From positions 1 through 50,987 of IMG/VR virus record IMGVR_UViG_3300017971_000080: 50,987 nucleotides of DNA. The stretch is one strand, 5' to 3'. Position numbers and translations under genes: made by a program. The notes below the pieces were generated by a model. The model was given only the letters and a program-made list of their open reading frames with translations. It searched no databases and had not been told where the DNA came from. The DNA comes from a virus. Of the stretch, positions 7,931-15,521 are shown one piece after another (the first letter of the stretch is position 1; each line of letters begins with the position of its first letter).

Positions 7931-8295
7931 TACTTGTCCTCCTCGTTAAGGCCCCACTCCGCTATTTCCTCCTCCAGGTAACACATTGGCTCATCTAAGA
8001 GGGAGGGGTAATGCCCAAATTCCGTCCGGCAGCCAAGGAGGTCCCGTAGCCGCTGGTACTCGGCCTGCGTTATCTCTCGCACTACGATGTGTCGTGTGTA
8101 GACGCTTTGCCACGTTCCATCGTGCTCGTCCCCCTCCCAGCCTTCGTTCGTCCCGAAAAACCAATTAAACGGCAAAACTCCATACCGCTCCAGTAGCCCC
8201 GCTTCAGCCGCTTGCTCGGCGTCCGTGAACAGGCGGATTCCCTCTACATCGAATTCGACTGCCCAGCACTTTGAGAAAACTTTCATGTATGGCAT
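7930..8295 (-). CDS. Hypothetical protein, 121 residues
   Basis: Not recognised. An acidic alpha/beta protein with an aromatic middle (LPFNWFFGTNEGWEGDEHDG) and an acidic helical C-terminus. It is the first gene after terL and is coupled (one-base overlap) to the deoxyribosyltransferase-like gene, suggesting they are made together. AAGGAGAAG precedes the ATG. Confidence 0.55.
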   Translation of the reverse strand: MPYMKVFSKCWAVEFDVEGIRLFTDAEQAAEAGLLERYGVLPFNWFFGTNEGWEGDEHDGTWQSVYTRHIVVREITQAEYQRLRDLLGCRTEFGHYPSLLDEPMCYLEEEIAEWGLNEEDK

Positions 8296-8311
8296 TATGC
8301 TTCTCCTTGTG

Positions 8312-10234
8312 TTAACAGAGTCCTCTTAGTAGCCGGCGACCGCCCAACGGACGGCCTCGGCCACTACGGCGGCTGTGTTTCTTCGCCTCACGTTCGGCCT
8401 GGCGTTGCAAACCGGCCATTGCTTCTGGCGTCAAGTCGGAGGCATTCAAGGCCCCCATGAGAGGTATCTTCGTCCCAGGGAAGTACCTCATGCCTTTGGC
8501 CAGCATGGACATCACATCCGGGGCCGTATCCGCCGGCCTTGAGAGGTAGTTCCCCCTCGGCTTCACCAAGTAGGTGAACATGGCTGCCACGTCAATGGCG
8601 TCATCGAAGGGCAGCATGGCCAAGTCTTCGGTGAAGTTATCCACCTGGTAGAACAGCTCAGACCAGGGGTGGTCGGCTTCCAGGTGCCGTGGTAGTTTGA
8701 CGCGGAATTGCTCGAACCGCCAGGCCAAGGCGGTAGAGATGCGGCGTCCCTTATCCTTGTGGATGTCCTGCTTGTACTTGATTTCCTGGACGCGGGGCAT
8801 CCATTGCTCTACTTGAGCCTGTTGGAGGAACTCCGAGTTTAAGCGTTCGAGCCACTCGATCTTGGCACCGTAGGACTCTACGCCTACCGTGCGGACACGC
8901 CACTTCAAGGCCAGCTCCCACGCCTTCTTAATGAAGTCTTGCGGGCGGCATCGCTCCAGCCACAGGTCCAGGAACCACAGGTTGTCGGTATACCAGGCTG
9001 ACTTCGTTTCAAGCCCGACCACCATCCAGCATGCAAAGTCCGAGTTGGGGCCTGGTTTCTTGATCGGGTCGCCCAGCAAGTAGCGGTGGAAGCCCTGCAC
9101 TGTCTCGCCGAATTCCCTCTCGACTGGGACGATGGGGAGTTGATCTTCAGGGGTTGGCTCGCCCCGGACCCACGACAATAGCCTGGCCTTTGAGAGTAGT
9201 GGATTGGTGACCAGCTCCTCATCCGGCTTTGTCACGACATATTGGGAGAAGTGTGGATGTATGGGTAGGATACGGTCCTGGTCTGAGCCGGGGTCGTTCA
9301 TACATTGGGCGGCGTAGGCGGCCTTACCCAACGAATGCTTGAGGTAGCGTAAGCGTCGGCGGGAGAACTTCTCCTCCCAGAGGAGCTTGCCTCCCATCTC
9401 CAGTGGAAGGATGACCCTATTCCAGACGGAGTAGCGGGGCTCCTCATCTTCTGGGACGGTGGCCGCGTGATACAGTAGGGACCGCCTATTTAAGAGAGTG
9501 CCCCAGAGGTTGCCCATGCAGCCCTCGTCCAGCATCGGCATCAGGACGTTGTGGAGCAGCTCCCGCAGGTTCTCCGTCAGGATGGTAGGGGAGATTTTCA
9601 TACGGGGGTCGAACTCAACGTCGTCGCATGTCCACTCGTTCGGGCGGTATCCCAGCAGGTGCCCAGTGACCACCCCACACTCCAAGACGGAGCCATTCGT
9701 CATTTCGAGTAAGGGGTAGCCCCGACCGCCCTTGCCTCGTGCCGGCACTAGCTCTCCGAAGTCCCTCTTAATGAGGTCGTTGTGTTCCAGTTGCCAACGG
9801 ATGCGGTTGAAGTGCCTCTTGGAGAATGGGCCGATAGCCTTGATAGCGACCTTGGAGAAGCAGGGCCTAGTCAAGAGCATGAGGAGGTCCCACTCTCGGC
9901 CCAAGGTGGACTTGCCGAATGCCCTCGGGCAACCGAAGATGTTAAGGGGGTATTGGGCCAAGTCCCTGATGATCTGGTAGTGGGCCGGCGGACTGGGATG
10001 GTAGGGCGGCTTGTACCAGATACCCGGCCGTAGTGGTTCTAAGTAGAGGGCCTTGAACAACGCCCATGCGATAGACACGTCATCCGGGTTCTCCTGCACA
10101 CATAGGGCATTCAGACGTGCCTCACTCTGCTGCTTACGATTGAGCGAGTCGTAGTCCGGCGGCAGGGGGTAGAGAGGGTTCTCCTCCCGCTGGTGCCGGA
10201 TGGGGTCCTGGATGAGCGGTGGGAGCCTGTCCAT
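8312..10234 (-). CDS. terL: Terminase large subunit
   Basis: A 640-residue packaging motor. The ATPase domain has a Walker A-like GCPRAFGKST (residues 101-110) and Walker B with catalytic acid TCDDVE (Asp204, Asp205, Glu207). The C-terminal RNase H-like nuclease domain offers the expected acids: Asp389 in YLLGDP, Glu453 in GVESYG and Asp544/545/548 in LPFDDAID. It would translocate DNA into the prohead through the portal and cut the concatemer. The tail (about 605-640) is Arg/Gly-rich. It follows the terminase small-subunit candidates and begins the core packaging order. Confidence 0.93.
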   Translation of the reverse strand: MDRLPPLIQDPIRHQREENPLYPLPPDYDSLNRKQQSEARLNALCVQENPDDVSIAWALFKALYLEPLRPGIWYKPPYHPSPPAHYQIIRDLAQYPLNIFGCPRAFGKSTLGREWDLLMLLTRPCFSKVAIKAIGPFSKRHFNRIRWQLEHNDLIKRDFGELVPARGKGGRGYPLLEMTNGSVLECGVVTGHLLGYRPNEWTCDDVEFDPRMKISPTILTENLRELLHNVLMPMLDEGCMGNLWGTLLNRRSLLYHAATVPEDEEPRYSVWNRVILPLEMGGKLLWEEKFSRRRLRYLKHSLGKAAYAAQCMNDPGSDQDRILPIHPHFSQYVVTKPDEELVTNPLLSKARLLSWVRGEPTPEDQLPIVPVEREFGETVQGFHRYLLGDPIKKPGPNSDFACWMVVGLETKSAWYTDNLWFLDLWLERCRPQDFIKKAWELALKWRVRTVGVESYGAKIEWLERLNSEFLQQAQVEQWMPRVQEIKYKQDIHKDKGRRISTALAWRFEQFRVKLPRHLEADHPWSELFYQVDNFTEDLAMLPFDDAIDVAAMFTYLVKPRGNYLSRPADTAPDVMSMLAKGMRYFPGTKIPLMGALNASDLTPEAMAGLQRQAEREAKKHSRRSGRGRPLGGRRLLRGLC

Positions 10235-10249
10235 CTACTACTTACCTTA

Positions 10250-11092
10250 TTATGCCTCCTCGAACTCTGCATCAATGTGGTCGTCGTCCATGAACTCGTC
10301 ATCGAGGCCGTCCAGTAGGCAGGGCTCGTCCTGGACTTCTGCTGGGGGCTGGGCCAAGGGCAAGTCCAAGGAAGTGAAGGCCGATGAGAAGACGGACCAG
10401 GCCCACATGACGCAGATGACCTCCAACGCCCGTGCCGAGGACCAGTTCGGATGCACCTCCAGCAAGTACGAGACCGTACTCTTCACCAGCTTGGCGTTGG
10501 TGCAGCCGGCCTCGTGTACGTCCATCATGCCCTTCAGGAGGTCCGGGGGCATGTCCTCCGGCCGAATCCGGGCAATGGCGGAGAGGCTACGACGGAAGAG
10601 ACCCCCACGGATCACTGGATTCAAAAGTATCCGTTGGTACTCCGTCTGAAAATCCCCCGGAACCTTGACAGGGGCCGCAGAGACCGCCACCGAGGGGCGG
10701 CCTTGTGGGGGGTCTCCGGCCATAGATGGGCTTGCGGCTCCGGCGGCCGCTTTCCTCTGCTTCTTCTGGGCTAGCTTCTGCTTCTGGGGTGGTGTCTTGG
10801 TCATCTTCTGCTCCTGTGCTTCTCGTAAGAGGGTCTTCTTGTTCTTCGAGCCTTTGGGGCGGCCTCTCTTCTTCCGCTTCGGCTTCTCGGCCTGCTCCAG
10901 GGCGGCCTTGTAGTCGATAGTCGGCGGGGGGTCCGGCCTGGGCGGGTTGGGGTGGCGAGCAGGGTCCCACTTCGTCGCTGGAGGCGGGTCCACGTCCGCC
11001 GTGTCCCGTGCTCGCTGGTTCTTCTTCCACCGGATTTTGCCCGAGCGGCTGGCTAGTTCGTCCGGGGTCGGGTCCTCGCTGAAGTTCGGCAT
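10250..11092 (-). CDS. Candidate terminase small subunit with AT-hook-like motif
   Basis: A 280-residue protein ending 15 bases before terL, the usual position of the small subunit that recognises phage DNA. Residues 1-135 are Pro/Lys-rich and disordered and include KRGRPKGSKNKK, an AT-hook-type minor-groove binder. Residues about 145-250 are helical and could oligomerise (LFRRSLSAIARIRPEDMPPDLLKGMMD). The C-terminus is very acidic (LDDEFMDDDHIDAEFEE), suited to binding the large subunit. The ATG has AAGGAGAAGACAG upstream. 506 bases overlap another long frame (10587-11468). No classic helix-turn-helix is evident. Confidence 0.55.
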   Translation of the reverse strand: MPNFSEDPTPDELASRSGKIRWKKNQRARDTADVDPPPATKWDPARHPNPPRPDPPPTIDYKAALEQAEKPKRKKRGRPKGSKNKKTLLREAQEQKMTKTPPQKQKLAQKKQRKAAAGAASPSMAGDPPQGRPSVAVSAAPVKVPGDFQTEYQRILLNPVIRGGLFRRSLSAIARIRPEDMPPDLLKGMMDVHEAGCTNAKLVKSTVSYLLEVHPNWSSARALEVICVMWAWSVFSSAFTSLDLPLAQPPAEVQDEPCLLDGLDDEFMDDDHIDAEFEEA

Positions 11093-11468
11093 CTGTCTTC
11101 TCCTTCGGGGATGGTAAGAGGCCGGATTGGTTTACCTGCATCTGTGGCAGGGATTGACGGAGTGAGTCTGAGACACGGCTACCAAGACCAGTGAGCCGAG
11201 ATCGGTACTCGGTGGCCAGCAGGCGTTCCCCGCTGGCATCCCGCTCTAAGGTGGCCTCGCCGGTCTGGATATACCCGCCTAAGACGGCGGATTCATGGAC
11301 ACGCTTGCGTAAGCACTCAATGGCAGCCAGGGCAATAGCCGGATGCTGGGACTGGCGGGCCAGGGCCGCAAGCCTGTCCGTCTCATCCTGGACTGTCCAC
11401 TTCGACTTAATGAGGGCCTTGCCATAGGAGTGCGGGTGGAAGAAGCCAAGGATGGTTTCCGCCGTCAC
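10587..11468 (-). CDS. Packaging-region protein; N-terminal part likely real, C-terminal part overlaps next gene
   Basis: The first about 125 residues look like a genuine helical protein (WTVQDETDRLAALARQSQ, then HPAIALAAIECLRKRVHE), reminiscent of small-terminase or terminase-associated helical domains. After that the frame runs stop-free for about 168 residues inside the next gene and becomes Pro/Gly/Glu/Arg-rich, as chance frames in GC-rich DNA do. The GTG start at 11468 has a cramped ribosome site, and protein-like sequence continues upstream in this frame without a standard start codon. The true 5' end, and whether the overlap is translated in full, remain open. Confidence 0.45.
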   Translation of the reverse strand: MTAETILGFFHPHSYGKALIKSKWTVQDETDRLAALARQSQHPAIALAAIECLRKRVHESAVLGGYIQTGEATLERDASGERLLATEYRSRLTGLGSRVSDSLRQSLPQMQVNQSGLLPSPKEKTDAELQRGPDPGRTSQPLGQNPVEEEPASTGHGGRGPASSDEVGPCSPPQPAQAGPPADYRLQGRPGAGREAEAEEERPPQRLEEQEDPLTRSTGAEDDQDTTPEAEASPEEAEESGRRSRKPIYGRRPPTRPPLGGGLCGPCQGSGGFSDGVPTDTFESSDPWGSLPS

Positions 11469-11563
11469 TTCCTCTGGGGGCTCCGCCGGCCTGAGTTCTA
11501 TGGCCTGCCGTCCAGAGTCGTGCTGGGCGTTGGAGAGGCTTACGTAGGGGTGGGCGTCCTCGC

Positions 11564-11983
11564 TTAGGCATTGGTGGTGGCCTTTGGCTTCTGCTGGAGG
11601 ACCTTGCGTGCAATAGCTCGACCTAGCTGTTCCAGTCGTGCCGAGAGGAGCTTGGCGTCCGCCGTCTCGTACAGGCAGCCGGCCATAACGACCATAGCCT
11701 CCTTCTCCAATGGAGAGAGGTCGGCACGGATGTCCTCCGGCATGAGAGCATGGAAAAGTGCCAGCTCCAGGGCAGCCAAGGAGAAGAACTCCCGCTTGGT
11801 GTTGTCTTCCTCCAGCTTGAAGATAGGGATGTGGAAGGTGCCGAGGATTTTCTTCACCTTCTCCTCCGTAAGGTGCAACTCGTCCGCCAGGCTGTAGATG
11901 GACCGAAGGCGGAGAGCCGGCCCCAGGACGTGCTCGTCCGGGTAGGGCTGCAAGAACTTCGTCAGGTTGCTGTTGTCAGGCAT
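11564..11983 (-). CDS. Putative winged-helix DNA-binding protein, first gene of the late operon
   Basis: A 139-residue protein with an excisionase/MerR-like helix-turn-helix: IYSLADELHLTEEKVKKIL, then IPIFKLEED (wing) and FFSLAALELALFHAL. The ATG at 11983 is chosen because TTGGAG lies seven bases upstream and the promoter at 12022-12049 would place the RNA start just before it; a longer reading to 12061 would begin upstream of the -35 box. As the first late gene it could be a terminase small subunit, a pac-site binder or an autoregulator. Confidence 0.6.
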   Translation of the reverse strand: MPDNSNLTKFLQPYPDEHVLGPALRLRSIYSLADELHLTEEKVKKILGTFHIPIFKLEEDNTKREFFSLAALELALFHALMPEDIRADLSPLEKEAMVVMAGCLYETADAKLLSARLEQLGRAIARKVLQQKPKATTNA

Positions 11984-12021
11984 GTGGCAGCTCCAACTTA
12001 GCAGGTGGCGGTAAACTGCCA

Positions 12022-12049
12022 ATTCTATACCGGCGGGAATAAAAGTCAA
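12022..12049 (-). promoter_or_regulatory. Late-operon sigma70-type promoter
   Basis: On the minus strand: -35 TTGACT (12044-12049), 16-base spacer, -10 TAGAAT (12022-12027), both five of six to consensus. It would start RNA near 12015 and give a leader of about 30 bases to the ATG at 11983. It fits as the start of the packaging and structural operon, which then runs without an obvious break to the window edge and on to 38.6 kb. Confidence 0.7.
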
Positions 12050-12851
12050 CGGCATCCTCATAAAATAATCCGCCAGCCCGGAAGTGTGAAATGGACTTCC
12101 AGGTCGCCTACCTCTACCGGCGAAGCGTTATCGGACGCGACTGGGCACGTTTTGAAGTTCGGACTTTCGCATCTGCAAGTCGCCTGCGTAAGTGCCGGCG
12201 GGGCAACGAGTTACATCGCAAAGCCAGGCTTCAAAAAGTAGAAGCGTGGCTGTAAATCGGCCGTGGCGGGGTCAAAAACGCCGACGTTTCGGCTGAAAAC
12301 TTGGCATCTGCCGTAAGTGCCGCTGCGACGGCGACTTATGACAGCCTCGCCAGAGGGGGGTGGGTGTGTGTCCGCCGGGGTGTAGATAGTTAAGGTACCT
12401 GTACTCCTGGTAGACTCCTGTATATGAAAATAAATATACTTACCTAACCATAAAGGGGTAGTTATCGGACGGGAGGTACACACCCCCCTCCCCCTGGAGG
12501 CCCTCTCATAAATGCCTGTCCTTGCGGGACTTACGGAGGATGGGTATAAGTGGGCGAAAAACACCCCCCTGAAGGGGTCGAAAAGGGCGATTTTCACTCA
12601 CACTTCTACTTATTCGAGTATGGCTGCACGGCTGTAAGGGCGGGCCGCAGCACGACTTACGGGTGTTACATAGGCGGATATACGGATGTGGTTGAGAAGC
12701 AGTGGGGGTTAAAGTGAGAATTTTTGGTAGAAATCTACCCTTTCCTCACATTTTGGGGCCTCTCTAGGGGGCCAGTGGGGTCTTCCACTTAGTGGACATG
12801 GGCATGTCTTAAGGTATGGGGTGGGGTATCTCCGGCTTCTATGTCCGGGCG

Positions 12852-12921
12852 TAAAAGAACCCCGCGCCGGCTGGCAACCGACACGGGGTTTGAGGCTCCG
12901 ACTGCCCTACGCCGGGCAGTC
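12852..12921 (-). terminator. Tandem hairpins, probable transcription terminator
   Basis: Two stems lie after the gene ending at 12951. The first met on the minus strand is a perfect 8-bp hairpin, GACTGCCC (12900-12907) with GGGCAGTC (12914-12921), loop of six. The second pairs AACCCCG (12858-12864) with CGGGGTT (12884-12890) and is followed on the minus strand by TTCTTTTA, a short U-tract. Together they would end the accessory transcript before the control region. Confidence 0.6.
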
Positions 12922-12950
12922 CACTCACAAGAAGGCGACAAGCGATTGTA

Positions 12951-13292
12951 TCACTTCTGCTTACTGCCTAGATAGACGCCGCACCGGGCGGCTACTTCTT
13001 CAATGTGTTGTAACTGATCTCCGCCAAGCCCTACTGCCCGACACCATTTCAAGACTGCGAGCAATTCGCTATGTGCGGCCTGTGCGTCCGTTACGGCCGT
13101 CTGGGCGTTCTCCAGCGCCCTACGGGCCCTATCGGGGTTGCAGACCTTGAGACTACAGGCATACGTCCATAGTCGAAATATGGCGGCCCGATACGTACCT
13201 TCAGCCGCATCCGCCCGATATATTGCTTTCGATCCATGTTGCTCACGTAGGTGCTTGCATTCCGCCAATTGCTCTAACGTTCCGGTCGGCAT
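12951..13292 (-). CDS. Hypothetical protein, 113 residues
   Basis: Not recognised. Predicted mostly helical with five Cys residues (CKHL, ACSLKVC, KWCRA, ARCGVY) and a middle helix rich in Ala/Arg (RARRALENAQTAVTDAQAAH). A GGAGG site precedes the ATG. It is the last gene before the tandem hairpins and follows the gene at 13310 by 17 bases, so they form a two-gene unit under the promoter at 13907-13935. Confidence 0.6.
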   Translation of the reverse strand: MPTGTLEQLAECKHLREQHGSKAIYRADAAEGTYRAAIFRLWTYACSLKVCNPDRARRALENAQTAVTDAQAAHSELLAVLKWCRAVGLGGDQLQHIEEVAARCGVYLGSKQK

Positions 13293-13309
13293 GGGTCGTC
13301 ACCTCCTTC

Positions 13310-13828
13310 TTATTCGACCGGAACGAACCGTCCCTCAGCCTCAACATACACCATCATATGTCCCCCGATGGACTTGATCGTGCCATCGGCCAATGTGCCA
13401 CCAGTTGCGGTCGGCTGGGGGATTGCCTTACCCCTAACAGGCTGTGCGGTCGGCAACGGCAACGGAGCGGCGGACTTCGGCTGGGTTGCCGTATCGGCCT
13501 GAACTTCCTCAGGGGTGGCCAGCCTATAGCAAAATAAGGACAACCGCATGTTGTGCGGGCCTGTCACTGCACCGTTGGCCAACGTCGCATTCGGGTGTTT
13601 CGGCTTGCCGAACCGGTCCGCTTGCAAGCTGCCATCCGGACTCGGCCGACTATTATCGGTTAACCCAAAAGACTTCGCTTGCTGGACCACTAGCACGAGC
13701 GACCCATCGGCAGTGTACCCCGCTCGCAAGCCTGTAGCTTTCGCCAGTACCCTACCGTAGGGGTCCGCTGTGCCCGGTTGAACGGGCGTGAACTCAAGAA
13801 CGTCCGTACTGCTCTGTTTCTTTGACAT
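13310..13828 (-). CDS. Hypothetical protein, 172 residues
   Basis: Not recognised. Residues 15-105 look like a small beta-rich domain (GSLVLVVQQAKSFGL; MRLSLFCYRL), then an Ala/Pro/Gln-rich linker (about 110-145) and a short beta tail (GGHMMVYVEAEGRFVPVE). It is the first gene after a strong promoter-like sequence and could be an early-expressed host-interaction protein; no motif supports a specific role. Confidence 0.6.
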   Translation of the reverse strand: MSKKQSSTDVLEFTPVQPGTADPYGRVLAKATGLRAGYTADGSLVLVVQQAKSFGLTDNSRPSPDGSLQADRFGKPKHPNATLANGAVTGPHNMRLSLFCYRLATPEEVQADTATQPKSAAPLPLPTAQPVRGKAIPQPTATGGTLADGTIKSIGGHMMVYVEAEGRFVPVE

Positions 13829-13906
13829 GTTAGCACCTTATCCTTATCTGTGCTTGTCGCCTCTGCACTTGTGAAAGAGCAAGCCAGGCCATCGCCCGAC
13901 ATCCAC

Positions 13907-13935
13907 AGCATACCCCACACGGGGCGGAAAATCAA
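13907..13935 (-). promoter_or_regulatory. Sigma70-type promoter for the 13828-12951 gene pair
   Basis: Minus strand: -35 TTGATT (13930-13935), 17-base spacer, -10 TATGCT (13907-13912). The start of the -35 region and spacer (TTGATTTTCCGCC) closely resembles the plus-strand early promoter at 23421 (TTGACTTTCGCC), and the -10 box is identical, so both belong to one promoter family. The spacer holds CCCC-GTGT-GGGG, a small dyad. An ACTTACGG octamer lies upstream at 13978-13985. Confidence 0.65.
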
Positions 13936-14079
13936 GATCGTTAACCGCCCTAAATGCTAAGCCCTTGCCGCCACGTGACTTACGGCACCAGTCGGTCCCG
14001 ATTTTTTTTCTCCGCCTTGTCGTACCCTCATTTTGGACACTCCCGCTTCAATTCTTATCCTACTACAAGGGCCGGGGCT

Positions 14080-14097
14080 CCACAAATTCACACTGCC
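14080..14097. repeat. 18-bp repeat, left end of accessory cassette
   Basis: CCACAAATTCACACTGCC, differing at one position from 17829-17846, in the same orientation. Each copy lies just after the stop of a minus-strand gene and before a promoter, so the two bracket the 3.7-kb block of small genes. Possible roles are a recombination seam, a 3'-end processing element or a protein-binding site. Confidence 0.55.
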
Positions 14098-14099
14098 AC

Positions 14100-14468
14100 T
14101 TACACTTCGAGAGCGACCTTCTGGAGCTGCTCCAGGACTGACCTTGCCCCACCACGGCCCAAATACTGTACCAAGGCGGACGCTCCTGCCGTGCCCAAGT
14201 ACCGGGCCAAGTCCTCCTTGAGTGCCCCCTCCCCCCCAAATGGATGCTGCCCTAATAGAAACCTCGACATACTCGCTAGTGCTGCTGCCTTCACGGGAGA
14301 ATAATTCTGCGACCTTTCCCCTTTAAAAGTACCCCACCTGGCGTCGGTCACTTCCAGTTGATACGGAGACGAGCAGCCATCACAGACCGAATCAGGTTGA
14401 TACGTCACCTCCGCCACAAACTCCCCATAATCCTGACTCTTAACGTGGATTCTCAAGATCGTGCTCAT
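14100..14468 (-). CDS. Hypothetical protein, 122 residues
   Basis: Not recognised. The N-terminal half has a beta domain with a CDGC pair, perhaps a zinc site. The C-terminal half is helical (AAALASMSRFLLGQHPFGGEG). It is the last gene of the accessory cassette; its ATG (site GGAGCGTAAGGT) overlaps the stop of the zinc-ribbon gene at 14465 by four bases. Confidence 0.6.
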   Translation of the reverse strand: MSTILRIHVKSQDYGEFVAEVTYQPDSVCDGCSSPYQLEVTDARWGTFKGERSQNYSPVKAAALASMSRFLLGQHPFGGEGALKEDLARYLGTAGASALVQYLGRGGARSVLEQLQKVALEV

Positions 14469-14623
14469 ACCTTACGCTCCTTCTTGGGTTTGGACAAATA
14501 CTTGCTATCGACGAACGACCATTGCATCCCACACGCCCGGCATCTCCAGTGCGAGCGTGCTCCCAGCTTCCCCAGCAACACACCCTTCCCAGGACACATC
14601 GGACACCTACTCATCCTGGCCAT
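14465..14623 (-). CDS. Small zinc-ribbon protein
   Basis: A 52-residue protein with CPMC and CRAC pairs 23 residues apart, a classical four-Cys zinc ribbon (SRCPMCPGKG ... HWRCRACGMQW), and a Lys-rich tail (SKPKKERKV). The ATG at 14623 is chosen because AGGAGGGG sits seven bases upstream; a 66-residue form from 14665 is possible but has no site. It overlaps the genes on both sides. It probably binds DNA, RNA or a host protein. Confidence 0.6.
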   Translation of the reverse strand: MARMSRCPMCPGKGVLLGKLGARSHWRCRACGMQWSFVDSKYLSKPKKERKV

Positions 14624-15017
14624 CACTACCCCTCCTATGCTGCTGGGCCGGGTCGTCCTGCTCAAGCATGTAGGTGTTCTCGTCCCACTCGTGCTCGCTT
14701 TTGGCAGTCGCTAGAGGGGTGAACTCCCCCAGATACACTTGGAATGGCCCCCTAGCTATAATTGCGTACCCATACCCAACCTTCAACTCACGCTTGAGTT
14801 GCCCCACCGTCAGAGAGGGCTCGTGCTCCCGGCCGAGCCCACTACTGTCACAGAACAACTGCCTCTCAAGCTCCCACCCCTCCACTTCCGGCACGACAAA
14901 ATCCCCACCAAACTCCTCCGGGTCTGACAGGTTAGGGAAGGGGAACGGCGGCCACCCCTCCATTTCCTCCTTACTCTGGATCAGGTACGGCTCCTTCTTG
15001 TTATTGTCCTTACACAT
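14607..15017 (-). CDS. Hypothetical acidic protein, 136 residues
   Basis: Not recognised. Acidic, with a Pro/Phe-rich N-terminal part (GWPPFPFPNLSDPEEFGGDF), a central basic helix (SLTVGQLKRELKVGYGYAI) and a hydrophilic end. AAGGAGTTGAAG precedes the ATG. It belongs to the cassette of small genes transcribed from the promoter at 17717-17745. Confidence 0.55.
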   Translation of the reverse strand: MCKDNNKKEPYLIQSKEEMEGWPPFPFPNLSDPEEFGGDFVVPEVEGWELERQLFCDSSGLGREHEPSLTVGQLKRELKVGYGYAIIARGPFQVYLGEFTPLATAKSEHEWDENTYMLEQDDPAQQHRRGSDGQDE

Positions 15018-15044
15018 CAGACTTCAACTCCTTCCTTGGCGTGC

Positions 15045-15518
15045 CTACGCCTGGTGGGCCTCCATCTCCTTAGTAGAAGCATCCCAATCCTCCTGCCTGA
15101 TCTCCAACTCAAGGACGGACATGCACTTTATCTTACGTCCCACCACGCCTTGGAGGCCGACGGCAATTACGTCCCTACACCTGAAGTGGACTCGGACTAC
15201 CCTCAGCTGCCTCAAATTAACTCTACGGGGTGCCTCCATATACTCCAGCCACCTGTGCACGTCGCTCCGGCTCAGGCATACGTGAAGGCCCGCCCCGGAC
15301 ATATACTGCCCCCTCACACTACGGTGGGTCAACTGAATATTTCCCACACGAACTGAGGACAAACCTGGCCCGTACAATAAACTACCGCCAGGAGTAAGGC
15401 TCTCTCCCGTATGGAGGTATGGGCGACCATCTGGGTACATAGCCTTCCATCCTTCCATCACCGTCTCGCCATTGGCACGAACCGTCAATGTCTTCGCTAA
15501 GTCAACCACAAAACACAT
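15045..15518 (-). CDS. Hypothetical protein, 157 residues
   Basis: Not recognised. A mostly beta protein: two blocks of alternating hydrophobics (LSSVRVGNIQLTHRSVRG; LRQLRVVRVHFRCRDVIAVG) around a short helix (SRSDVHRWLEYME), ending in a charged helix. AGGTGAAGC precedes the ATG. Member of the accessory cassette. Confidence 0.55.
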   Translation of the reverse strand: MCFVVDLAKTLTVRANGETVMEGWKAMYPDGRPYLHTGESLTPGGSLLYGPGLSSVRVGNIQLTHRSVRGQYMSGAGLHVCLSRSDVHRWLEYMEAPRRVNLRQLRVVRVHFRCRDVIAVGLQGVVGRKIKCMSVLELEIRQEDWDASTKEMEAHQA

Positions 15519-15521
15519 GCT

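Larger units (their letters stand above)
11984..12950. other. 967-base mostly non-coding control region, candidate replication origin
   Basis: No convincing gene is seen. From left to right: late promoter (12022-12049); a pair of related segments sharing GCATCTGC and CGTAAGTGCCG (12169-12198 and 12303-12322); G/C-biased tracts (12354-12372, 12480-12495); an AT-rich stretch at 12418-12452 (TATATGAAAATAAATATA) suitable for DNA melting; three copies of the octamer ACTTACGG or its complement (12311, 12529, 12655); further A/T-rich and G-rich tracts (12712-12760); and tandem hairpins (12852-12921). Repeats next to an AT-rich element at a transcription boundary suggest an origin or regulatory hub. 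Confidence 0.5.

Noticed and set aside
11407-11569. Small minus-strand frame beginning MPKRGRPPLRKP that looks AT-hook-like
   Set aside because: The rest is Arg/Pro/Trp-rich noise, and the start only overlaps the upstream stop by chance of sequence; no separate ribosome site beyond that region.
12211-12597. 128-codon open frame on the minus strand within the non-coding control region
   Set aside because: It starts with GTG without a ribosome site, its composition is not protein-like, and it crosses repeats and AT-rich elements; more likely chance in GC-rich DNA.
13999-14007. Run of eight T on the plus strand, possible intrinsic terminator
   Set aside because: No stable stem precedes it on the plus strand and no plus-strand gene ends nearby.
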